From Zymoseptoria tritici IPO323 (Eukaryota; Ascomycota; Dothideomycetes; Mycosphaerellales; Mycosphaerellaceae), in contig NC_018214.1 in the NCBI RefSeq assembly GCF_000219625.1, positions 930,001 through 994,000 on the forward strand: a DNA stretch of 64,000 bases, read 5' to 3'. The notes beneath the pieces were generated by a model. That model ran no database searches and had not been told where the DNA came from. It was given only the letters and a program-made list of their open reading frames with translations. The translations under genes and the position numbers were made by a program. Shown here one piece after another: positions 1-11,250 of this stretch (the first letter of the stretch is position 1; the number at the start of each line of letters is the position of its first letter).

Positions 1-1421
1 GCGTCCGTTAACGCCGCCGCTATAATATTGTACTTACGTACGAGCTATTTGTAGTACGCGGACACCGTGTACGTCTCTTCTATAGCTGCAGAATAGCGGG
101 CAGGTAGAGGACTGCTCCGCGGTGCGGTATCGACAGGTGGCGTTAGTAAAGCCGGTAGTTGTAGCTATAGCGGATACTATATTAGCATTAGCATCGTTAG
201 AGCCGGCGCCGGTGTTAGTGTTAGTGCTAGTACTAGTGTAGGCTCTACAACCGGTCGCTTCTTGCTACGATAGGTGTCCTTATCTAGCTTAATAACCTTC
301 TTAATAATATAATCCGGCATAGACTAAACGATAGTAGAGCTAGCAAGCACTATAGCCTTCTACTCGTTAACGTATACTCCGAGAACGCTATAGTGCTTAC
401 TACGGCCGTTAATATAACACCCTATTATAAGCCTGCTCTTGCTATTACTACATTGCCGGTCTTCGCATTTAATAGCCTCTAAGCACTTCTTAAACATAGC
501 AATCGTCGCCTCGAATGTATCTACTGTCTTATCGTTAGCTAACTTCCTTCCCTTACGTTGTTATAAGGAAGGAGCTTGTTCTTAGTTAGAGTCTATTGCT
601 ATTAAGCCGTTAGACGACTTAGCAATAACCGGCTTACCGCTACGTTTATTACTCTATACCTCCGTAATAGCAATAGTTATCTCGTAGCCCTTAAAGTGCT
701 TAATAAGCGGTGCTACCTATATAGTCTATTGCTATAAGTCTATGCTTATTATATCCTTAGGTAGACTACAAGCTGACCGAGTATGCTTCTTAGCCGTTAT
801 AAGGGCCCTCCTTAATATTAAGTAACACTACATTCCTTGCTCCTTTGTATGCTTCTTAGCTAGTCTCTTAGCCTTAACTATAAGGTCGTCGACAGCCTAG
901 TAATCGCCGGTATATATATAGTTAAAGGGGTCGGCTAATTAGCGCTTATTAAAGGCTACGCTATAGCGCACGAGGATCGATAAAGGCAGCTCGTTAGCCG
1001 CTTTAGAGGTTTTAAGGCGTTTGGAGGGCGTTAGAGTCGCTAACGTATTCGAATCCTAAGACTACTAATTAGTAGCTTCCCTTACGGGCTTCTAGACGTC
1101 GCTATAGTTGTCCGATTAACCTAATTTTTAAACGAGCTTAGTTAGCTATATTAATAGATAGATCCTATAACTTACTAGCAATGTTAGATGTTAGTAGTAG
1201 TAGTTTTAGAGTAGGGAGGGCTAGTAGCTAAATCGCCGGTTTAGGCGTTGTTAGCGCCGACGACTCCTTACCCCCCTTACGAGCCTTCTTCGACTAAGGA
1301 GCCTTCTTTAGCTGCTGTCTCTTATTAGCACTACCGGTAGTACTGCCCTTGCCCTTGTTTTGTTTTTGTTTGTTTGTTTGTTCCATTTACGTCCTTTCGG
1401 AGTCTACGACTATGTAGGACG

Positions 1422-1437
1422 GCCTTGCAAGCAAGGC
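1422..1437 (-). other. 3' stem-loop of SINE-like copy 1 (CUUG loop)
   Basis: On the minus strand GCCTTG and CAAGGC pair around CTTG, just upstream of the conserved CGTCCTACATAG and tail. The loop is of the stable G(CUUG)C class. The same position in the LINEs carries a different stem and a GNRA loop. Confidence 0.7.
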
Positions 1438-2066
1438 AGTAGATCTATTTACAATTAAATTCTTTCGGTATTCTTTAACCTTAGGGGAAACCCTATACCT
1501 AAGGCAGGACCTGCAAGCAGAATCTGCCGAAGGACTTTAAAACAGCGCAAGACAAAGGAAATTAAACGAGTGTTGTTGTCTACAGCCGGGGCTGCAGAAT
1601 TTTCGCGCTAAGCTTTTTGTAGAATTTTCAGCGGATCCTTCCGCTTCGCATGTACGCTGCAAATTCGAAATGTAGTGCAAAAGCAGTGCAAAATGCCGTG
1701 CAAAAGCAGTGCAAAATGCCGTGCAAAAGCACTACAAAAGCAGCTGTCTAACTCGCTGCCCCCTCTTATCCTTAATACGCCTTTGTAGAACTGCATGCCG
1801 CTTCCAAACGCATACAGCTACGCAGGTTAATCGCAGAGTTGTAGATTCCACCGACTGTTCTAGCTCTTTAAAGTGCACGAGGTGCGATTTCGGTTCGGAT
1901 TTTGAGGAGGTGCGCGTATAAGATAGAGTAGACTGCTTCTTCTCGTTCGTAACGTAGAGGGCTGTTCGTTCGAATCGTGCCGTTGTTCTGTTATAGCTTG
2001 TATTTCGAGGCGGATTTCGAGAAGGATTTCGGGCGGATTTCGAGAGGTTTTCGAGGAGGTTTCTTC

Positions 2067-2142
2067 TAGACTGTCTTGGTTTCCCTTCCGAGGAAGGTAC
2101 TTACGACGGCCACCGCGTGAAGGTGCAGTCTGTTCGGCCGTC
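2067..2142 (-). ncRNA. HDV-like self-cleaving ribozyme, SINE-like copy 1
   Basis: The first 76 nt of the element (minus strand) hold P1 GACGGCC/GGCCGTC, P2 CAGACTG with CAGTCTA (last pair lost by an apparent G-to-A change), P3 ACC/GGT closing the 7-nt loop TTCACGC, P4 CCTTC/GAAGG, and an ACCAAGA joining segment before the second P2 strand. The predicted cleavage position is just 5' of G2142, the first base of the element. Confidence 0.75.
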
Positions 2143-2800
2143 TGCCCTTGCCCTTAGTAGCCTTCTTCCCTACTATTTTAGTAGCAGTTCCGCCCTTCTT
2201 TAGCATAGGGGTATCCTCCGTTGTAGGCTCTAGAGTAGGGGCAAAAGATACACGCTTCTAAGTTAGTGCCGACGCTAGAGCTAGCTTCTGCCTTAGTGCC
2301 GGTGTTAGAGCGGCCGGTAGCTCTAACTCTATAATAATATTCGAGGATCTTATAACACGTCTAGTGTTTATGTTACTGTCGCTTCTACCGAATATAGCGT
2401 CCTTAGTAGGGTCCTTGTTATAGAGGGCAATAATCTATATATCCGTAGGCAGCTCTAGCTCTAGCTCTAGTATATTAGAGCTCGGATCCGGCTATATATG
2501 CTACTAAGAGGGTTGCTATAACTCCTAGGGGTTTTAAGAGGCTTCTTCTTATACCTAAGATAGCTCTTGTTTATTAGTATAGCCGCTATTATCGTCGGAG
2601 GGCAGTATTGTAGAGCTGTCGGATAGCTAATAGTTAAATTTCGGCTAAGTCTCCTCCTATAGGTAAACGGAAAGTTCGAGTAGCGATTATGCGCCCGCCC
2701 TTAACGGTAACGACAATATTAGTAGCTTAAAATGTTGCGACGATCGTAGTAGTAATAACGGGAGCGATAATATATTACTGTTTATAGTGTGTTAATGTTG

Positions 2801-3306
2801 TATAGTTATATATAAAGTTTAGCGACCCTAAACCTTAAGGAGTAAAGGAATTCGAAATAGAGTTTATAGAAGTCTTAGCGTCCCGACCCTTTTAGGAATA
2901 AGAATAAATGTAGCTTAGATCCACCGAATTTCTTAGCTTAGTATAACGACCTGTAGGTTTAAAGTAATACTAATACATGTTAGTTTTTAACGGTTTTAAA
3001 CTGCCTTAGAGAGTTTGCTAAAGAGTGTCCTAGTAATAGTAACGTCTATAAAGGTTTTAAAGTATCTAGAACGTAGTTACCTTAAGTAAGACCTTACCTC
3101 GTCCTTAACTACTACTATTGCTCTTCTTTTAAACTCGACGTCGTACGAGATATACCCTCCGCTTATCCGTTACGATTATTTATGCGGAGATAGTAGCTAA
3201 GCGACGATACGGCATCGGCCGGTCGCAACGCCGGGCTCTTAGCGTCTACCTTACGCGATCCTTAAATATCTATACTACTACATTACTATTAACATACTAC
3301 TAATTG
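2801..3306. other. Mutated sequence without recognisable gene
   Basis: About 500 bp of TpA-rich, CpA-poor DNA upstream of the decayed minus-strand gene. No frame, repeat or homology was recognised. Confidence 0.5.
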
Positions 3307-6072
3307 TTTGTTTGTTTGTTTGTTTGTTTGTTCCATTTACGTCCTATAGGAGTCTATAACTATGTAGGACGGCTGTCTCGCGACAGCAGTCTATCTATGT
3401 ACAATCGTTGTTCTCTCGTATCTCTTAACCTTAGGGAAAGACCCGTGCCTAGGATAGTAGCTAGCTAGTATCGAAGGACTTTAAAGAAAGACAAATAAGG
3501 AAAAGTAAAAGGAGTGTAGGCTAGACAGTCTCGTCTTCGCCTCTTGCTAGGTGCTAGGACCTAGAAGCAATCTTTATATCCGAGAGAAAGGTAGTAAGGT
3601 ATTTCCGGAGTTCCTTATCTTCTACTATTTCTAGTAGAGATTGTGCTTGTCGTAGCGGTAGTAGCCTAAATACATCGTAGATAGGGCAGCTACATACGAG
3701 GTGTTCTACTATTTCTCGTCGTCCGCAAGGGCAATCTAGCGTCGTTACGTGTCTAAAGCAATAGAGATAGGACTTTAGGTATCCGTGTCCTAATAGGATA
3801 GTATAGAAGGCACTAGTTAAAGCGCGTCTTCCTCCTATTCTATATTTTCCTAGCGAGCTCTATAGAAATCGACTAAGGTAGCTATTTATATTCCTAGGTA
3901 CCTTATTAATCTCCTATTGTCTTACTATTTCGTATCGGGTTTTCCAGACGCTAAAGAGATCGTCTTTTGCGTAGTTAGCCCTCTTATGTTCTACGAAATG
4001 CTTGTATTGTCGGAGTCGATAACAGAGTAGTTGTATCTATATTCTCTATCGTTTTTGCGGAAGTATCTCTTTCGAGTCCTCGTATCGGACTTCTCGCGTA
4101 TCCGGAGGCGCGCTTTAGATAGCGAATCTTATAGGGTAGTTTTCGGGTAGCTTTGCTACGCGTAGAGAGTATAAAATTAACTATCTCTCTAGGCGTAGAT
4201 CCGGGGGGAAGAGATTTAACTCTACTTCGGACGGGACGTTTAGGGCGGTACGGAAAACGCCTAGGATCTTTCTACAAGCTTTACTTTATAGAGATACTAG
4301 AGGTTTTATGCTCTTTTTCGACTGCTACTAAACTAGGGCCCTATAGTCTGCTATTATAGTAACGTAGGCTAGGTAGATCTTTCTTAACGATATAGAAGAT
4401 AGACTGTGTTCGGTATTTGCTAGTCTTTCTAATTGATAGAATGCCGCTTGTGCTTATGCTAATCTTATTGCAATATGCTCCTTAAAGGTAAGACTAGCAT
4501 CTAGCTAAATCCTAAGCTACCTTATTGCTTTCTTTGCCGGGCGAACAATATTGCCGTTTAGAAGAATTACCGGGCAATCGGACCCTTTCCCTTTCGAAAA
4601 GTGTACTAGGTCTGTCTTTGCTAGGTCGAAAGCAATCGAGTTCTTCTTTCCTAGGTCTATTAGCCTTCTTGCCTTACGTTCTAGTACCTTAGAGTTCTTC
4701 TTAAGGGACGTAGACGAGGTAGATAGTCTAATATCGTCGACGTAGGAACTAGGAGTAACTCCTTATAGCGAGAAGAATATGTCGCGCATATAGATAAGAA
4801 AGAGGATAGGAGATATCGGGCTGCCTTACGGAACGCTAATCTCTACGTCCTAGAATTCCTGTATCTGTCCGTCGAATGCTATTTATAGGCGTCTATTACT
4901 TATAAACGACTAAACCTAACGTATAAGGCTGTGCGGAAGCCTTAACTAGATTATTATTCTTAACAGTCGGTTCTTTGTAACGTAGTCGTATGCTCCTCTT
5001 ACGTCGAGGAAGATAACCGAAGTCTTCTTTTTCTTTCTTCGATTCTCCTCGATTTCGTTTATTAAGAGAAGCACCGTATCGATAGCTAATTTCTTCTTTC
5101 GCCCTCCTAACTACGAGTCGTATAAAAGGGGCTTCGTCTCTACGATAATCCCTAGGCGTTTTGCGAGTATTCTCTCGCTAATCTTACTAAGGTAGTTTAG
5201 AAGAGAGATAACTTAGTAGGCCTTAGGGACCGAATAGTCTAGTTTTCCCGGCTTTGCTAGAACTACGCCTATCGCAACTTTCTAGCATCGGGGGTAGTGT
5301 CCTTCGTCGAGTAGCCTACTATATATACGTAGAAAGGTAATAGGAATAGCGCTGTACGCTTTACTAATAATAGCTTGCGTAATACTGTCTAGGCCCGGCG
5401 TTTTTCCTTTTACTATCTTCGTACTATAGGCGGCAGCGAGTTCCTCTTCGGTTAGCGTAGTCTAGCCCTAATCCCCGGCTATATACGCTTCCTAACGGCT
5501 AGGTAAAGGTTCCTCGGCAGGAGGGCGCGGAAATAAGGCTTCGGAGAAGGCCTTACATTTCCCCTCGAAAGAATCTTTGTTATTTATCGTAGGTATCTGT
5601 CTTCGGCTGCTATTCCTAGTATAGGATATAGCTTTAAAGATAGATTTCGAGTCTTCTTTTTCGAGGAAAGCGTTCTAGTAGTTCTTCTTAGCTATTTTAA
5701 TAGCTTAGAAGTACTCGTTTCTCGCTTTCGTATACGCCTCTTTCTCGTCTAGCGTCGGCGTACGTCCGTAGGTAAAAGTCTGTCTATATGTTCTAGACAT
5801 TATACGGCGTAGCGTGCGTAGCTCTCTATTCTACTAAGGTTTTGCGCAGGCGTGTACTACTTTCTCTAGGATTGCTCCCCGCATCGATTCGGTAATATAC
5901 GAGGTAAAGGAGTCTACGATGTCGTCGAGGGAGTTCGTATAGTTAATAGACGTCGCCTTGCTTATTAGGAGATCTGTAAACAGTTCCTAATCCGCGGAAG
6001 CTATATCCAGAACTACTTTCTTCTGTTGGGCTCGATCTTGCGCGCTAATAAGGTCTATAGATATAGCCTTAT
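3307..6072 (-). mobile_element. LINE A, 5'-truncated non-LTR retrotransposon
   Basis: Minus-strand LINE of the same family as copies B-E. The (CAAA)n tail lies at 3307 and the 3' stem-loop GCTGTC-GCGA-GACAGC at 3372-3387. It stops at 6072, at the point equivalent to ~24,738 in LINE B, inside ORF2 between the endonuclease and reverse transcriptase regions, and so lacks ORF1 and the 5' leader. Its truncated end abuts the tail of SINE-like copy 2 directly, in the same orientation, with no target-site duplication between the two. Confidence 0.88.
3521..6072 (-). pseudogene. LINE A ORF2 remnant (reverse transcriptase part)
   Basis: Decayed 3' part of ORF2, stopping at TAG 3521-3523, the same stop as in the other four copies. 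It retains reverse-transcriptase sequence (the segment around 4730-4780 corresponds to the Y-V-D-D active-site region) and the C-terminal Cys/His knuckle near 3730. The endonuclease is absent. Many in-frame TAG and TAA codons rule out function. Confidence 0.8.
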
Positions 6073-6137
6073 GGTTTGTTTTTGTTTGTTTGTTTGTTCT
6101 ATTTACGTCCTTTCGGAGTCTAAGACTATGTAGGACG

Positions 6138-6158
6138 GCTTTGCTATAAAGGCAAAGC
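6138..6158 (-). other. 3' stem-loop of SINE-like copy 2 (third stem version)
   Basis: On the minus strand GCTTTGC pairs with GCAAAGC around a 7-nt loop, at the position where other copies carry GCCTTG/CAAGGC and LINEs GCTGTC/GACAGC. It is a third sequence that keeps the pairing. Confidence 0.65.
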
Positions 6159-6771
6159 AGTAGATCTAGTTACAATTAGATTTTTCGGTATTCTTTAACC
6201 TTAGGGGAGACCCCGTGCCTAAGGCAATGCTAAAGGACTTTAAACAAATGCGAGACAAAGGAAATCAAACGAGTGTTGTAGCCTAAGGCTGTAGAATTTT
6301 CGCGCTAAGCTTTTGCAGAATTTTTAGCGGATCCTTCTGCTTCGCACACACGCTACGAATTCGAAAGAGATACAGCGCAAGGCGATGTAGCGCAAAGGCG
6401 CAAAAAGCAGCTGTCTAGACTCGCTGTCTTCTCTTGTCCTTAATATGCCTTTGTAGTATCGTAGTAGCAGTTCTATCTATAACAACGCAGGTTAATCGCA
6501 GAGTTATAGATTCTACCGAGTTCCAGCTCTTTAAAGTATATATATGCTTCCTTTCGAGGGCGACGACGTCTCTAGGGACATACGATTTCGATTCGGATTT
6601 CGAGGAGGTGCGCGTATAGGGCAGAGTAGACTGCTTCTTTCTTCTTCTCGTTCGTAACGTAGAGGGCTGTTCGTTCGAATCGTGCCGTTGTTCTGTTATA
6701 GCTTGTATTTCGAGGCGGATTTCGAGAAGGATTTCGGGCGGATTTCGAGAGGTTTTCGAGGAGGTTTCTTC

Positions 6772-6847
6772 TAGACTGTCTTGGTTTCCCTTCCGAGGAA
6801 GGTACTTACGACGGCCACCACGTGAAGGTGCAGTCTGTTCGGCCGTC
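6772..6847 (-). ncRNA. HDV-like self-cleaving ribozyme, SINE-like copy 2
   Basis: 76 nt with the same P1-P2-P3-P1'-P4-P2' order as the other copies. L3 reads TTCACGT (one C-to-T change) and the second P2 strand is CAGTCTA. Predicted cleavage is 5' of G6847. It is probably weakened by these mutations. Confidence 0.7.
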
Positions 6848-6879
6848 TTTTTTTTTTTATGCTCCTATTACCGCTATAG

Positions 6880-7910
6880 ACTAAATAGAGAATGCGAGCT
6901 ACGCTCTACTATTAGTACCGGCTTCTATATTTCTTATGCCCTAACAAGACTAGCCGTAACGCTGTCTTCTACATCGCCGCTAAGTTCCTTAAATCTAGCT
7001 TTACCCTTAATCTTAGTAAAAACCGCCTTATAGATAGTGCTAAAGTTAGTATACGTAGTAGGATTACGGAGGTTAATACCGAGGCGACTATAAATAGAGC
7101 GAGAAACTCGGGCTAGAAGTCCCTTAAAGAATATCTTTATACGAGAGACATTATCGAGCTAGTTTAGTTATAGACATCTAGTAATTGCTTTAAAGTGTCT
7201 ATAGAATGTAAGAAGCTCCTCGTTACTAGTAGTCTCGCAACGACTAGATTGTCGAGCTACTAGCTGTTCGAGAAACGACCGGTCCTTAGTTCTAGCCGCA
7301 AAGTTAAACTAGCGCTAAGTAAGAAGGGCCTCTATTTTAAACGTAGACTAGTCGCTATTAGTAGAGGCGTCGAATAACTTAAACTACGAACGTAGTATAG
7401 GGACATAGTACTTAATAGTCTTACGGATCTTCTTACGATCCGGTAGCTTAGACAGGTCGTAGTAGTCCTTAAAGAGGTCTTCGACATTCTCGAAGAAGGT
7501 AGTTATATTAGCACCGTTAAAGAGGGGAGCGTCGGTACTTCCGGGTATTAGCATTAAAGGGGTAAGACGAACGAATAGTACTACGGTATTACGTCTTCCG
7601 GCGGCTATAGGCTTACGTATATAGTCGGCTATGTTACTACTCTCGAAGGTAACCTCTAGCCTATCGGTAGAGTCCGAGAGTATAATGTCGCCCTTCGGTT
7701 TACGTATAACCTAGTTAGGGCTAATCCCTTTAGTAAGCTTAGTCGAATCTAGGCTATCTTAGCTAGGTATAGTCGGATTAGTGCCTTAAGAAGACTCCGA
7801 GCTATCCTTGCTTAAGGAAGGGCTAGCTTTAGTACGAGCGGTAGAAGAAGCCGTAGCCTTAGTAGGGTCGTTAGTATTACCTAAAGATATAGCGATTAGT
7901 ATCGGTAAGG
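6880..7910 (-). pseudogene. Gag-like fragment of a Ty3/Gypsy retrotransposon
   Basis: One long minus-strand frame with occasional TAG and TAA interruptions. It begins with a Ser/Thr/Lys-rich region and continues into a capsid-like domain with DAPLFNGANITTFFEN, then an FKDYYDLSK segment, followed by helical sequence such as FLEQLVARQSSRCETT and LLTFYRHFKAITR. This layout resembles the capsid part of fungal Ty3/Gypsy Gag proteins that start with a 'P-x-F-x-G-x-n-I-x-x-F-x-x' segment. No pol or LTR was recognised next to it, and its left end stops at the T-run beside SINE-like copy 2. The assignment rests on pattern recognition only. Confidence 0.45.
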
Positions 7911-8439
7911 TTTAAAACAAGAGGGGGGGGTATAAACTGCGAAATAAGGGAGCTAAGGTATCGTTAACTAATTAGTATAGAAGGCGATAATTCCTCGAAA
8001 TGTCGGGCATATATAAGGAGGTATTTAAGTACAAATGCTCGGTTCTATAAGATTCTTTAATATAGTCGGTACGTTCCCTACTCGGAGGGTAATCTATAAA
8101 CCGTAATATTAAGAGCCGGCTCTAAAAAGCGATATCCTTACTAAGTTAGGCCCTTAGACTACTCGATCCTTAATAGTAAAAGAGGTTTTGTAGATCGAGT
8201 AGTAATCTTACTAGTAAAATATATAGCGATAAGCGATCGCCGGAAAGTATCGGAGGAATATAGGAATCGACGATTATAGTCGCCGGTTCCTTAGAGAAGA
8301 AGTATTATATCGATCGCGAGGCACCTAGTTTTTAGGGTTTTTAGTATGCCTACGCTCTAGGTATCTAGTAATTCTAGTTAGATTTTATCTAGTTTCTTCG
8401 TATCTTTAAGGTGTACTATTAATCCGTAATTCCTATAAT

Positions 8440-9080
8440 TCTTAAGCTACGTATAAACTACGCTACGAGTAGACGTACATTTAGGTTTTCTACTAGTAGT
8501 AACAATATATAAACCGTACTATAGATTCGGCACGCATTTAGATTTCCTTAATTCCTTAATCTCGAGTAGACTATACTACGTACGAGTATACGTCCGTCTA
8601 CACCTTATAATTTATAGTAATATACTATAGTACGAGCAGGTGTACGTATACCGTCTTTAAATTAGAGGTGTCCTTAAGCCTTAACTTTAAATAAACTATA
8701 ATTCGAGCGACTATACGTTTAGTAACCGTAACCTTAAACATTAAGAGATTACCTCGTACTCTATATTAGCGTACTATAGTACGAGCGGGTATATATACGC
8801 CGTCTTTAGAGCAGAGGTAAACTATAAGCCTTATATAAACTACACTATAAGCGGGTATACGTTTAGGTTTCCTTAAGCCTTAAATAAGCTATAATACGAG
8901 GAACTATACGCCTAGTGTTCTTAAATGTGCTGTGTTTCTAGTAACCTTATATAAGCTATGCTATAGATTCGGCATACGCTTAGGTTTCCTTAATTTAAGT
9001 GCTTCTACTTCGCCCTATTAACAGCCTATAGTACGAACGAGTGCACGACTGCCGTCTTCGGTACGAGTAAAGCTTCTATA
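8440..9080. repeat. Degenerate direct repeats
   Basis: Related segments recur. A unit containing CTATAGTACGAGC followed by a CCGTCTT block occurs near 8616-8660, 8772-8815 and 9017-9055. A unit with ATAGATTCGGCA followed by a 'TTAGRTTTCCTTAA' block occurs near 8520-8555 and 8965-8998, with a partial form at 8850-8885. Spacing is irregular (~155 and ~245 bp). The copies are heavily diverged, so this is an old array or a complex leader/LTR repeat rather than a clean minisatellite. Confidence 0.45.
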
Positions 9081-10620
9081 TGCCGCGTGTCTTTCTTAGT
9101 ACTATATATCCGAGTCCTTAAGGGGTGCGTCCGTAGATCCGAGTTTTCCTATAACTATTATATATAATATAGACGACTTATGTACTTACCGAGTATGCCC
9201 TTTCCTTCGTATAAAGGAGCCGTAAAGAGTCTTACATCGTCCACTAGAAAATATAGTAGGTAGAATCGACTACTACTAACCTAAGGCACTAAGAGGTAAG
9301 TGCATAAGTGCCTTAAGGGCGCGGTATCGAGCGTAGAATTACATTAAGAAATAAGTAGTAGCTATAAAGTGTATTAAGTGCTACCGACGACCGGTAATAT
9401 TATTGTTAGATCCTTAAAAAAAGGAAGAATCCGACTACTATACATCGCTAAGACCTAAAACTACGCTATACTATAAACTATGTTCGACACTATTTGCCCT
9501 ACAATAGTACCCTAGTTATTAGCTATATCCGGTAGCTCTTTAATACGCGTCCCCTATACTAAGGGTTCGCCGGTACTACGTATAGCTAGCATCTTAGGGT
9601 TTAATAGATTACTACCCTTAGTAAGGGAGAAGAATTAGAATTATAAGGGTAAAAGGGTATATAGTAATATAAAAAACGCCTAGTATCTATAGATAAGAGG
9701 TAAGACTAATTCTTATAGAATTTAGTATATATACGCGAGCCCTTTATAAGATATATATATAGGCTACGCTAAGGATTAGTTATTCCCTTAGTTACGAGAC
9801 TAGAGTCTAACCTTATATAGTATAGATCTAATAATCCTTACTCGGGCCTTAGTAATACTATTATACGAAGTTAAGGTATTATAGGGGAAGGAAGAGGTAG
9901 AGGTAGAGGTAGGGCCTAATAAGTAAATAGATAGCGGAACGAGGGTATTAGACGTAGGTATTAGAATTCTAGTAGTAGAGACGGTACCGCGATTTTAACG
10001 AGGCTAGTCGTAGTACGTTTATAGTATATTCGCGCTTAAGGGGATACTATAATAGTTAGCTCTTAATATTTCTAGCTCCTAACTATTAACTTTTAACTTT
10101 TAACTTTTACGCTCTAGAGCTTAGTTAGTATCTACTTAAGTACGATTACTTCGCGAATACTCTATAAACGTACTCGTTTATATTATAGGGCTTACTCTAT
10201 ACTTATCCCTCTAATTATTTAGTATAGATATATAGTTATACTATAGGTTATTCTATACGGCTATATAGTTATACCGCCGGTTATTTTATAATAGTCTATT
10301 ACCTACTAATGTTTACCTATCTATCTAACTATTATATATAGCTCTCTAATTATTTAATAGGTTATCCTACGCTATTCGTATATAGAATTATAGCCTACTA
10401 ATGTTTATTAGTTACGGTTATTCTACGCTCGGTTATTTTATAGTACTCCTATCCTTACCTTATATATACCCCTACTAGTACCCTATTCTTCGTTTCTTCT
10501 TCTTCTTATACCTTATCTAATATACTAATCTTCTTATATTATATCTAATAAACTAATCCTTATATAGCTCCTTTAATAAATTATTAATACCCTTTATACT
10601 ATTACTAATATATAGGCTCC
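9081..10620. other. AT-rich mutated sequence, no gene recognised
   Basis: No frame I trust. It holds two tiny simple repeats: GAGGTA units around 9887-9915, and three copies of AACTTTT around 10,088-10,110. Confidence 0.5.
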
Positions 10621-10629
10621 TTCGTAGCC

Positions 10630-11250
10630 TAACCTTATCTCCTCGGCCGATCCTCGCTATAGTACCTCTATCCGTCGCGGTAAAGGTTAGTATTTATAAA
10701 TACTATATCTTAGCCGTAATAGCTATACCGACCTCTACTATACCTAACGCCTTAATACTAAAGGTAGTACTAAGGGATATATCCTCTTCGACCTTTAGAA
10801 TCTAGATACTAACTTTAGGGTCGGGGTAGCCTAGTTCTAGTAACTTAATATCGGAGATAAGTATTATCCGCTAAATAAGGTTAAGCTAAAGCTTAAATAC
10901 TAATACTACGAGAACCGCGACTATACTATTACGAAGGATATTAATAGGCTAGAGCATTACTATACCCGGCTCGGACTTTAGCTATAGCTAGCTAACGTAG
11001 CGTTAGTACTAGCTATTAGCCTACTACTAGATAATAGTATATTAACGTAGGTAAACTAGATTATGTCGAAGAGAGATAGTTAATCGAAGAGATAGTTCGG
11101 AGGGAGGTTCGGAGGAGCGTTTAAAGAAAGTAGTAGTAATAAGCTTTAATTAAGGGATCGTATATCGTCTACGAGTATAGAGGTAATAGTTATAATAAGC
11201 TTTACTTAAGGAATCGGCTATCGTCTATAAGTAGTCTACGAGTCTTCTAT
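10630..11250 (+). pseudogene. Possible decayed coding fragment, unknown product
   Basis: A plus-strand frame with RIP-type stops gives plausible protein-like sequence (for example DYTITKDINRLEHYYTRLGL). I recognise no family. It may extend towards 13,700 with SINE-like copy 3 inserted in it, since the frame before and after that copy is similarly stop-rich but protein-like. It could equally be chance. Confidence 0.25.

Larger units (their letters stand above)
1357..2142 (-). mobile_element. SINE-like non-autonomous retroelement, copy 1
   Basis: A 786-bp element on the minus strand. Its 5' end is at 2142 (starts GACGGCC) and it ends in a (CAAA)n tail at 1357. The 13-bp sequence TGCCCTTGCCCTT flanks it on both sides (1344-1356 and 2143-2155), a clear target-site duplication. 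The insertion sits inside an open frame that is continuous when the element is removed. Order in the element: HDV-like ribozyme fold (first 76 nt), short degenerate repeats of CTCGAAATCC type, a region of GTGCAAAA-type repeats, then ~200 bp resembling the 3' end of the LINEs in this window. No conserved protein frame is visible: frames shift between copies. Confidence 0.88.
1..2800 (-). pseudogene. RIP-decayed hypothetical gene, interrupted by a SINE-like insertion
   Basis: I do not recognise this protein. Read on the minus strand, one frame runs from about 2800 down to 2156, is interrupted by the SINE-like copy at 1357-2142, and resumes in the same frame once one TSD copy is removed (…TKGKGS|TTGSANK…). 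The start is low-complexity, rich in Leu, Gln and Glu. The middle is basic (Lys/Arg-rich). Further on, positions ~500-1 give a compact, coding-looking stretch with Cys residues (for example KCLEAIKCEDRQC and RLIIGCYINGRSKHYSV). In-frame stops are mainly TAG and TAA, as expected from RIP of CAG, CAA and TGG codons. The gene is cut by the left window edge, so its 3' end is unknown, and no start codon could be fixed. It may belong to a larger decayed mobile element. Confidence 0.5.
6073..6847 (-). mobile_element. SINE-like non-autonomous retroelement, copy 2, fused to LINE A
   Basis: A 775-bp minus-strand copy, with its 5' end at 6847 (GACGGCC) and its 3' tail at 6073. The tail runs straight into the truncated 5' end of LINE A. 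On the other side there is a run of 11 T (6848-6858) and no duplication of either flank. The arrangement 5'-SINE-like-tail-LINE(3' part)-tail suits template switching during target-primed reverse transcription. A SINE-like insertion that happened to land at the LINE end is the alternative. Confidence 0.82.

Noticed and set aside
3290..6865. Outer TSD for the SINE-like::LINE chimera
   Set aside because: Flanks share only weak similarity (about 8 of 12 bases with transversions), which RIP cannot explain.
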